A stretch of 7,056 nt of DNA from an uncultured Alphaproteobacteria bacterium (lineage in GTDB: Bacteria > Pseudomonadota > Alphaproteobacteria > Rickettsiales > UBA1997): NCBI GenBank assembly GCA_903849835.1, contig CAINKA010000105.1, forward strand, positions 1-7,056, read 5' to 3'. The first letter of the stretch is position 1; each line of letters opens with the position of its first letter. The notes under the pieces were generated by a model that searched no databases, was not told the DNA's origin, and was given only the letters and a program-made list of their open reading frames with translations. The position numbers and the translations under genes are program-made. This document shows, in pieces, positions 1-6,101 of this stretch.

Positions 1-55
1 AAGCATGATTCATGGCACCGAAACCAGAATCATGCTTCGACAGGCTCAGCATGAC
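1..55. repeat. Palindromic repeat pair, left member cut by the window edge
   Basis: Positions 29-55 hold a 27-bp element whose ends pair (TCATGCT at 30-36 with AGCATGA at 48-54). The identical 27-mer occurs in reverse complement at 7030-7056. Positions 1-9 match the last nine bases of that reverse-complement form, so a second copy in opposite orientation is probably truncated by the window edge. Together they give a perfect 10-bp inverted repeat, AAGCATGATT (1-10) with AATCATGCTT (28-37), around a 17-nt spacer. This looks like a REP-like intergenic repeat arranged head to head. It lies downstream of the porin-like gene and could stabilise or end transcripts, but that role is inferred. Confidence 0.8.
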
Positions 56-76
56 ATAAAAACTTTGCAAGGACGA

Positions 77-103
77 GGACGATGAGAAGTCTCAACATCG
101 TCC
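77..103 (-). terminator. Candidate hairpin terminator after the porin-like gene
   Basis: GGACGATG (77-84) and CATCGTCC (96-103) form a perfect 8-bp inverted repeat beginning 26 bases beyond the stop codon of the porin-like gene. The loop can pair further (GAG 84-86 with CTC 91-93, at the cost of the innermost outer pair). On the minus strand the nearest T run (five T, positions 58-62) begins about 14 bases after the stem, so this is not a classical intrinsic terminator. It could be a transcript-end stabiliser, or the ending may be shared with the repeat hairpins at 1-55. Confidence 0.3.
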
Positions 104-129
104 AGAACTTCTTTCGGAATCTCTCAATT

Positions 130-1248
130 CTAAAATTTATAAATATAGCTCAAAACCGCTCCAAACACGGTTCCGCCATTACCATTTTCTTTTACGTTAG
201 CGCGAGTGAAATCAAGCGTGAGGTTGTCGTTGAATTTATAACCAACCGAAAGTTGCAACTGGCGATCCGACATGTTCGACGATCTTTGGCTCTGTCTGAT
301 GTTGCGGCTCAAGTGAGACACGCTGCCGATCCAGCTGCTATATTTCCCCATCAATGCAATGGTTGTGTAAGTTGCATTGCGATTTTTTTCTCCGGTAAAA
401 TCATCGATTTTTACTATTTCGATGAAGGGGATGATCGAGGTTGAGAGGCTGATTTCATGAACATATTCCGATCCAAAAACATATCCCTTTTCTCTTCTGC
501 GATTATCCAGCCTGTCCACTCCCAAACTTCTGTAGCCGACATTGTAAAATAAATTTTCGACCGCGAATAAATTTTCGCCTTCCATCGAAGCGGAATAGGA
601 AGAGAGGGTGCCGGTATTTCCAGCTATCCCATTGCTTCTAGAAGCGCGGCTGCGGCTGTCCAAAGCGCTGCGACTCATGCCCGTAGTATCGTTGAAAAAC
701 GTGTTGAAAGTGACTTTGCTATTTTCCAGCAAGGCAGAAATTCCACCGCCGATTTTTTCTCTGAGATTGTAATCTTCAGCAAATTGCGAAGTAAAAACTC
801 CGATCCTTTTTGATTTTCTGTAGGCCGTTCCGAATGTTGGATCAAATTTTCCGACGAAAAAATTCATGTCTTCATTTTTGAAATCCAATTTTAATTCTTC
901 GACTAAAAGACCTTCATCCTGCGGCTTTAGACCTCTGTCAGCTTGAAAAAATGTTCTGTATCTTTCGGGATAAGTTGAATCTCTGGTGGTCAAGATATTG
1001 TTTGGCTGCAATCTCCAGTCAGTTTTTAACGACCAATTTTTGTTAAAATTTAGAGATATATTTGGCTCAACGTAAACATAGGCATTGTTCGGAGAAACAC
1101 CGCTTTGTTGGGTTGACATGACGCGATCAACTGCGGCTTGAAACAGAACATTTCCAGAAACATTTGGAAATTCTTGAACATCTTCAGCAAAAACTTGTGA
1201 GGAAAATAAAATAAAAATCGCAGAAAATTGTAGCAGAAATTTTTTCAT
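130..1248 (-). CDS. Outer-membrane beta-barrel (porin-like) protein
   Basis: A 372-residue exported protein that I place in the outer membrane; substrate and exact family are not recognised. Residues 1-21 form a clear signal peptide (MKKFLLQFSAIF, hydrophobic core, cleavage expected after V-F-A at A21 before EDVQ). The mature part has alternating polar/hydrophobic strand patterns, a porin-like segment around residues 128-143 (FFVGKFDPTFGTAY), and a Ser/Arg/Asn/Gly-rich stretch near 190-215 that may be a surface loop. It ends with strands finishing in SYIYKF; a C-terminal Phe is the usual outer-membrane barrel insertion signal. The reading frame is open upstream to another ATG at 1320, but that would overlap the kinase gene and bury the signal peptide behind 24 residues, so ATG 1246-1248 is chosen. 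It follows the kinase gene by 28 bp and is probably cotranscribed with it. No Shine-Dalgarno sequence is visible; the leader is A-rich. Confidence 0.8.
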   Translation of the reverse strand: MKKFLLQFSAIFILFSSQVFAEDVQEFPNVSGNVLFQAAVDRVMSTQQSGVSPNNAYVYVEPNISLNFNKNWSLKTDWRLQPNNILTTRDSTYPERYRTFFQADRGLKPQDEGLLVEELKLDFKNEDMNFFVGKFDPTFGTAYRKSKRIGVFTSQFAEDYNLREKIGGGISALLENSKVTFNTFFNDTTGMSRSALDSRSRASRSNGIAGNTGTLSSYSASMEGENLFAVENLFYNVGYRSLGVDRLDNRRREKGYVFGSEYVHEISLSTSIIPFIEIVKIDDFTGEKNRNATYTTIALMGKYSSWIGSVSHLSRNIRQSQRSSNMSDRQLQLSVGYKFNDNLTLDFTRANVKENGNGGTVFGAVLSYIYKF

Positions 1249-1276
1249 ATTTGTTTGTTTTGTTTTAAGTGAATAG

Positions 1277-3106
1277 CTAAGAGACTCTAGGGAGAGTAAC
1301 GGTGACAGATGTTCCAACATTCAGCTCACTTTCGATTAAAACATCGCCTCCATGTAATTCAATAAAATGTTTTGTGAGGTAAAGTCCGATTCCAGTTCCA
1401 GCGACTGACAAGGTATTTTTAGCGCGGAAAAATTTTTGTCCGATGTTTGACAAATCTTCTTTTGGAATTCCGATGCCTTGATCCGTAACGCGCAACACGA
1501 CTTTCTTATCATTCGATTTCGCTAAAATTTTTACGACAGAATCATTTCGCGAATATTTTACGGCGTTGGAAATTATGTTTGTGACTGAGTGATCTAGAAG
1601 CTTTGCGTCGCCATTAAACTCCGCCGGCAACTCGTCAATTTTTATGATGACTTGAATATTTTTATTCGTCGCAAGATTCGAATTTTTTTCGACAATATCA
1701 AAAATAAATTTTTTCAAATCGAACGGGGCTCTTTCTAGTTTTATCGCGCCATCTCCGCTTTCCATTTTTGCTAAATTCAGCGTGCTGTGAATCAATCCAT
1801 TCATCCTTTGAACTCCGCTTTTGATCTTGTCCAAAGCCTTGTCTAGAGACTCATCAACGATGTTTTGACTTTTGAGTTTACGAACCATCACTTCGCGCGT
1901 GCTGTCGATAATTTGCAGCGGAGTTTTGAATTCATGCGAAACCAGAGCCACAAATTCATTTTGCATTTTGCGCATGTTTTGTTCGCGCTTTAAAGCTTCT
2001 TTGAGCTGCGAAGTTTTTTCCATCAAAGCATGATTTGCGATCATGACTTTTCCGATGGAATCAGAGCGATCGAGAGCGATTGAAAACTGATCCGCGACCA
2101 ATTCCATCAGCTCAATTTCATCGGATAGCCAATTTCGCGTAGTGGATTGATGAATGTAAATTCCGCCATTCACCTTGCCGTTAAAAATCGTCGTAATTGC
2201 AATTTGTGAAGCGATGGAAAATTTTTTACAGATTTCACTTATTGGCGAAAAATTTTGATCAGCAGAAATATCTTCAACCGCAGCTAGCGAACTTTTTTTA
2301 TCCTTGCTTCCATATTTTTCGAAAAAGCGATTTTGAAAATTTATATATTCCGTCAACACCCTTAAGCTCTCGCCATCACTGCCTCCGTTGAACATTTTAG
2401 CAACACCAGCATCGCAACTTTCTACAACAAAATTTGTTTTCGCATCGCGATAATCATGCAGCAAACATCTGTCGATTTTTAGATGGCTGCATAAAATTTT
2501 AGCGATTTTTTGAGCAATTTCACGAATCGGTAAATCATCGATGATGGAAGAGCCTATCTCACGCAACAGTCTTTCATTTCGCAAAGTTCTTTCGAGACTT
2601 TTTAGCAAATTTACGTTGGAAGATTTTTTTTCCTGACCAATCACATTTTGTTTTTGCGTTTCCAATTCTAACTTTTCGAAGGAAAAAATGGCGTGACGAT
2701 GCGCCTTGTCACCAGTGAATCCGCCGGGGTTAAAAGAAACTTTGAGTCTGATTTTATTTTTCTCAGGACTGTAATCGAAGAGACCAATATTGACCGAACA
2801 TTGATGAAAATTTTTTACAGCTTTGATCAGGCGAATATATTCCAACTGATCTTCCGAGTAATAATCGAGATCGAGATTTGCAAAAAGAAAATCGTAACTT
2901 TTTCCAATTAAATTAAATTCGTTAATTCCAAAAATTTCGTAAAATTTTTTATTTGCGTAATCGATTGAAAGGTAATTTGGATTTCGTTCTTTTACTATGC
3001 AGAGTATTGCGGCTTCTGAGTTGAGGTCGATTATCTTTTTTTGCTCGATCAGTGGATCAGCTTCATTTTCTTGCGGGATTTCTTGCTCTAAATTTTCTTC
3101 CGACAT
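1277..3106 (-). CDS. Soluble PAS-GAF sensor histidine kinase
   Basis: A 609-residue histidine kinase with no signal peptide or membrane helix, so it should sense something in the cytoplasm. Order of parts: acidic N-terminus (1-25); a PAS-like domain (about 32-143, with YANKKFYEIFG and LIGKS); a coiled linker (about 145-185); a GAF domain (about 180-347, with IDRCLLHDYR and NGGIYIHQ, ending QFSIALDRS); a coiled coil (about 355-383); a HisKA domain with SHEFKTPLQII and phosphoacceptor H391; and an HATPase domain (about 495-607). The ATPase boxes are present: N box N510/N514, G1 DQGIGIP (542-548), F box FF 559-560, G2 GTGIGL (570-575). E392 and T395 fit the E-x-x-T phosphatase motif, so it may also dephosphorylate its partner. 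No receiver domain is attached and no response regulator lies in the window, so it is an orphan here. Signal and ligand are unknown. The porin-like gene follows at 28 bp. Confidence 0.93.
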   Translation of the reverse strand: MSEENLEQEIPQENEADPLIEQKKIIDLNSEAAILCIVKERNPNYLSIDYANKKFYEIFGINEFNLIGKSYDFLFANLDLDYYSEDQLEYIRLIKAVKNFHQCSVNIGLFDYSPEKNKIRLKVSFNPGGFTGDKAHRHAIFSFEKLELETQKQNVIGQEKKSSNVNLLKSLERTLRNERLLREIGSSIIDDLPIREIAQKIAKILCSHLKIDRCLLHDYRDAKTNFVVESCDAGVAKMFNGGSDGESLRVLTEYINFQNRFFEKYGSKDKKSSLAAVEDISADQNFSPISEICKKFSIASQIAITTIFNGKVNGGIYIHQSTTRNWLSDEIELMELVADQFSIALDRSDSIGKVMIANHALMEKTSQLKEALKREQNMRKMQNEFVALVSHEFKTPLQIIDSTREVMVRKLKSQNIVDESLDKALDKIKSGVQRMNGLIHSTLNLAKMESGDGAIKLERAPFDLKKFIFDIVEKNSNLATNKNIQVIIKIDELPAEFNGDAKLLDHSVTNIISNAVKYSRNDSVVKILAKSNDKKVVLRVTDQGIGIPKEDLSNIGQKFFRAKNTLSVAGTGIGLYLTKHFIELHGGDVLIESELNVGTSVTVTLPRVS

Positions 3107-3111
3107 TGATG

Positions 3112-3141
3112 ATTATTTTAAGATTGGAGTGATGAAATCAA
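3112..3141 (-). promoter_or_regulatory. Candidate promoter of the histidine kinase gene, overlapping an inverted repeat
   Basis: On the minus strand TTGATT (3136-3141) and AATAAT (3112-3117) are separated by 18 bases and resemble a sigma-70 -35/-10 pair (4/6 and 5/6 matches). Only five bases separate the -10 box from the kinase ATG, so transcription would start at or next to the A of the ATG and give a leaderless message. A perfect 7-bp inverted repeat, AAGATTG (3120-3126) with CAATCTT (3139-3145), overlaps both boxes' spacing and could be an operator half-site pair. The region is AT-rich, so chance matches are easy; treat this as a weak prediction. Confidence 0.25.
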
Positions 3142-3227
3142 TCTTGAAAAGGGTCGTTAGAAATCAAACTTTTTTCTGTTTTAAGGAAAATTTTGGAAGG
3201 TATGTATCAAAAAAATGATGGTGGAGC

Positions 3228-3252
3228 GGGCGACCACGAGGGTCGCCCCTAC
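3228..3252 (-). repeat. GC-rich REP-like hairpin, copy A
   Basis: Read on the minus strand this 25-bp unit starts with GTAG and folds into an 8-bp perfect stem (GGGCGACC with GGTCGCCC; plus-strand arms 3241-3248 and 3228-3235) around a 5-nt loop, CTCGT. A GTAG or GGAG tetranucleotide directly before a hairpin is the known signature of REP elements mobilised by RAYT (IS200/IS605-related) transposases. It is far more GC-rich than its surroundings. It pairs head to head with copy B. It lies downstream of topA, where REPs commonly protect transcript 3' ends; a T7 run on the minus strand (3209-3215) follows 12 bases later. Confidence 0.8.
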
Positions 3253-3267
3253 GAATAAAATCGCAAT

Positions 3268-3292
3268 GTAGGGGCGGGTCTTGTGCCCGCCC
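3268..3292 (+). repeat. GC-rich REP-like hairpin, copy B
   Basis: A 25-bp unit starting GTAG, followed by a stem of GGGCGGGT (3272-3279) with GCCCGCCC (3285-3292), seven Watson-Crick pairs plus one T-G, and a 5-nt loop CTTGT. It matches copy A at 19 of 25 positions. The two units face each other across a 15-nt spacer (3253-3267), and their outer parts CGCCCCTAC (3244-3252) and GTAGGGGCG (3268-3276) also form a 9-bp inverted repeat. It ends 15 bases beyond the topA stop codon. Confidence 0.8.
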
Positions 3293-3307
3293 GCAAATTT
3301 ATAAAAA

Positions 3308-5791
3308 TTATTTTTTAGCTTTTTTTCGCCCGAAAGATCTTCTTCCCCCGCCAGCAGCTTTTTTTGCAGCAGCGGTCGCGATCACATCAACAGCTCGGTT
3401 CAATCCAATTTCCAAAATGTTATCTTCTTTCACGGAAGTGAATTTTTTATCGTGAAGCAAGTAAGGCCCGTAAGGTCCAACATTCGCTAGAATTTTTTGT
3501 CCAGTTTCTGGGTGAATTCCAACTTCGCGAGGAAGCGAAAGAAGATCGATCGCAGCTTTTAAATCGATCAAATTTGGATCAAGATTTTTTGGAATCGAAA
3601 CTCTTTTTGGTTTTTTTATTTTTGGTTTTTTGGGAGCTTTTTCTTTAGTTTTTTTTGCAGTTGATTTTTTCTTTTTTTCTTCTTTTTTTGGAGTTGCTGG
3701 CACATCTGACGCCGGAGCTTCTAACTCGCTTCCAATCAGCTCCAAATATGGTCCGTAAGGCCCCACTTTCACCATAATTTCAAATCCAGTTTTTGAATCT
3801 TTCCCCAAACTTTTTGGTTCGAATTGAGGCTTTAATTCTCTTCCATCTTCTCCACCTTCAGCTGCAAAAATTTGCATCGTATGTTTGCATTCAGGATAGC
3901 GCGAACAGCCGATGAAGGCGCCAAATTTTCCTAGCCTCAAACCTAATTTTCCTTCGTTACAAGTTGGGCAAGAATTTTTTAATTCACCTTTTTCATCACG
4001 ACCAAAAATATGGTTTCCAACTTTTTGATTCAGCACTTCTAAAACTTCGAGAAATGGCTTCTCCATTACTTGCGAGGTGTTTCCGCTAAAATCTTTCCAG
4101 AATTTTTTTAGGAAACTTTTCCAATCCATTTTGCCGTTGGAAATGATATCGAGCTCATCTTCCAAATTTGCAGTGTAATCAAATTCGACATATTTCGCGA
4201 AAAATTCTTTCAGGAAAGTTGTGACAATTCTTCCGCGCTCTTCCGGGAAAAATCTGCGCTTCTCCAACTTCACATATCCACGATCTTGCAGCACGGAAAT
4301 AATCGACGCGTAAGTTGATGGGCGGCCGATTCCCAGCTCTTCCATTTTTTTTACGAGGCTTGCTTCGGAATATCTTGGAGGCGGCTCAGTGAAATGTTGC
4401 TGCGGTTTAACTTCGATTAATCCGAGATTTTCTTTCTCTACGAGATCAGGCAGAATCTGCTTAGAATCATCCTCATCAGTTTCGTTATCGTCACGATCTT
4501 CACGATAAACTTTGTAAAAACCGTCAAACTTGATTGTTGATCCAATGGCTCTGGCCTTGGCGTAAGAAGGTATTGTTAAAATTTCAGCAACGACTTGATC
4601 AAAAACCACGTCAGTCATTTGCGACGCCAAAGTTCTTTTCCACACCAAGTCGTAAAGTGCGAATTGCGCCTCATCGAGATATTTTTTTACCTTGTCTGGC
4701 GTGAGAGAAAAATCGGTCGGACGAATTGCCTCGTGCGCTTCTTGCGCATTCTTCACTTTGCTTTTGAAAAGATTTGGCACTTCCGGCACATATTTTTTGC
4801 CGTAAAGATCTTCGATTTTTGCGCGAACCGCAGTGATTGCTTCTGGCGTAACAACGACTGAATCCGTTCTCATGTAAGTGATTAGGCCTTGCGCCGTGCC
4901 GTCAATTTCGGTGCCTTCGTAAAGTCGTTGCGCCAACATCATTGTGCGACTAGCGCCAAAACCCAATTTTCGCGCCGCTTCTTGCTGCAAAGATGAAGTT
5001 GTAAATGGTGGATTTGAGCGACGTTTTGCCTGCTTTTTAGTGATCGACAAAACCTGATATTGCTTGGCTTCGAGCAGCTTTTTAATTTCTCCCGCCTGCT
5101 CTGCTTTGACGATTGTAAATTTTTCTAATTTTTTTCCGGCGACCTCAACAACACTCGCTTGAAATTCTTTGTTTTGTGAAGTTTTGAGATCAAGTTTGAT
5201 GTCCCAATATTCTTCGCTTCTAAATGCTTCGATTTCTTCTTCGCGATCGCAAATGAGGCGCAAAGCCACTGATTGCACACGTCCCGCCGATCTACTTCCT
5301 GGTAACTTTCTCCACAAAACTGGGGAAAGTGTAAAGCCCACCAAATAATCCAAAGCTCGCCGAGCTTGTTGGGCATTGACTAAATCCATGTCGATATCGC
5401 GTGGATTTTTTATCGCTTCTAGAATCGAATTTTTTGTGATTGCGTTGAAGACTACGCGCTCAACCTTTGTCGAGGCTTTGATCGCTTTTTTCTGTTTCAA
5501 AACTTCTAGCACGTGCCACGCGATTGATTCACCTTCGCGATCTGGATCGGGCGCTAGAATCAGCTTGCTGCAAGACTTTGCACTATCGATGATTTCTTTT
5601 ACATGCTTCGAAGATTTTGCCGAAACTTCGTAATTCATTGCAAAGTCATTGTCGGGCTCGACAGATCCATTTTTGCTTGGCAAATCGCGAACATGGCCGA
5701 ACGACGCCAAAACTTTGTAATCCTTACCCAAATATTTTTCGATGGTTTTGGCTTTAGCTGGAGATTCGACGATTAGGAGATTTTTGCTCAC
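3308..5791 (-). CDS. topA: DNA topoisomerase I (type IA)
   Basis: An 827-residue type IA topoisomerase that relaxes negative supercoils by cutting and passing one DNA strand. The N-terminal Toprim domain shows LLIVESPAKAKTIEKYL with catalytic E9 and the acidic triad DPDREGE (D82, D84, E86). The active-site tyrosine is Y306 in YMRTDS, with R308 behind it; GRVQSVALRLI (170-180) and GIGRPSTYASII (487-498) are further family motifs. The C-terminal part carries one four-cysteine zinc ribbon (C608, C611, C629, C635), then two VGPYGPYL repeats (676-683 and 771-778), separated by a lysine-rich linker (about 702-730), and a basic tail. Length is close to the family's usual size and no key residue is missing. 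The start is GTG (5789-5791); the next Met (residue 52) lies after E9, so a later start would remove the catalytic Glu. It follows infA by 18 bp and is likely cotranscribed. No Shine-Dalgarno sequence is visible. Confidence 0.98.
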   Translation of the reverse strand: MSKNLLIVESPAKAKTIEKYLGKDYKVLASFGHVRDLPSKNGSVEPDNDFAMNYEVSAKSSKHVKEIIDSAKSCSKLILAPDPDREGESIAWHVLEVLKQKKAIKASTKVERVVFNAITKNSILEAIKNPRDIDMDLVNAQQARRALDYLVGFTLSPVLWRKLPGSRSAGRVQSVALRLICDREEEIEAFRSEEYWDIKLDLKTSQNKEFQASVVEVAGKKLEKFTIVKAEQAGEIKKLLEAKQYQVLSITKKQAKRRSNPPFTTSSLQQEAARKLGFGASRTMMLAQRLYEGTEIDGTAQGLITYMRTDSVVVTPEAITAVRAKIEDLYGKKYVPEVPNLFKSKVKNAQEAHEAIRPTDFSLTPDKVKKYLDEAQFALYDLVWKRTLASQMTDVVFDQVVAEILTIPSYAKARAIGSTIKFDGFYKVYREDRDDNETDEDDSKQILPDLVEKENLGLIEVKPQQHFTEPPPRYSEASLVKKMEELGIGRPSTYASIISVLQDRGYVKLEKRRFFPEERGRIVTTFLKEFFAKYVEFDYTANLEDELDIISNGKMDWKSFLKKFWKDFSGNTSQVMEKPFLEVLEVLNQKVGNHIFGRDEKGELKNSCPTCNEGKLGLRLGKFGAFIGCSRYPECKHTMQIFAAEGGEDGRELKPQFEPKSLGKDSKTGFEIMVKVGPYGPYLELIGSELEAPASDVPATPKKEEKKKKSTAKKTKEKAPKKPKIKKPKRVSIPKNLDPNLIDLKAAIDLLSLPREVGIHPETGQKILANVGPYGPYLLHDKKFTSVKEDNILEIGLNRAVDVIATAAAKKAAGGGRRSFGRKKAKK

Positions 5792-5809
5792 AAATTTTTA
5801 TTTTTTAAA

Positions 5810-6028
5810 TTAAACAGTTCGTCTTACAATGCGGCCCTTGCTGAGATCGTAGGTTGTCATTTCAACTTCAACCTTATCGCCTTTCAAAACTCTGATTTTG
5901 TTTTTTCTGATTTTACCCGAGGCATGCGCGGTGATGATGTGTTTATTTTCGAGCTCAACGCGAAAAATCGTGTTTGGCAAAACTTCAGTCACGATTCCGT
6001 TCATGGTTAACAGGTCTTCTTTAGGCAT
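5810..6028 (-). CDS. infA: Translation initiation factor IF-1
   Basis: A 72-residue protein matching IF-1 over its whole length, the usual size for this family. IF-1 is a single OB-fold that binds the ribosomal A site on the 30S subunit and works with IF-2 and IF-3 in initiation. Family hallmarks seen are the MPKED start, GIVTEVLPNTIFRVELEN, then ASGKIRKNKIRVLKGDKVEVE and YDLSKGRIVRR. The ATG at 6026-6028 gives the canonical N-terminus. topA begins 18 bp beyond the stop and metF ends 71 bp upstream, so it may be read from its own promoter or from that of metF. No Shine-Dalgarno sequence precedes the ATG; the leader reads AAAACTTTATTTT. Confidence 0.98.
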   Translation of the reverse strand: MPKEDLLTMNGIVTEVLPNTIFRVELENKHIITAHASGKIRKNKIRVLKGDKVEVEMTTYDLSKGRIVRRTV

Positions 6029-6073
6029 AAAATAAAGTTTTGAAGTTAGTCGGGGCGGTGCGTTATCAAGACG

Positions 6074-6101
6074 AATTCTTAATTCTCAATTCTTAATTCT
6101 T
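6074..6101. repeat. Four-copy 7-bp tandem repeat at the end of metF
   Basis: Four head-to-tail heptamers, AATTCTT, AATTCTC, AATTCTT, AATTCTT, fill 28 bp; only one base departs from perfection. The array overlaps two bases of the metF stop codon (6100-6102) and occupies part of the 71-bp metF-infA spacer. Being a simple AT-rich repeat it may vary in copy number by slippage; it is almost wholly outside coding sequence, so a change would alter only spacing upstream of infA. Confidence 0.85.

Noticed and set aside
82..444. Plus-strand open frame of 120 codons
   Set aside because: Mostly antisense to the porin-like gene; the peptide shows no domain character and its start lies inside the hairpin at 77-103.
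1249..1320. Upstream ATG extending the porin-like protein by 24 residues
   Set aside because: It would overlap the kinase gene and place a clear signal peptide internally; the MKKFLL start is the natural N-terminus.
3228..3292. Start of a CRISPR array
   Set aside because: Only two units, in opposite orientation, with a 15-nt spacer and diverged sequence; this fits a REP pair, not direct repeats.
3226..3294. Intrinsic terminator for topA formed by the GC-rich hairpins
   Set aside because: The stems are strong, but the nearest T run is 12 bases beyond copy A, so I describe them as REP-like repeats; an effect on transcript ends remains possible.
5125..5376. Second minus-strand open frame inside topA
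   Set aside because: It lies in another frame of an intact topA gene and has no recognisable features.
6029..6073. Promoter of infA (TTGATA on the minus strand near 6064-6069)
   Set aside because: The -35-like box is good, but no acceptable -10 box lies at 16-18 bases; the next AT-rich hexamer is about 27 bases away.
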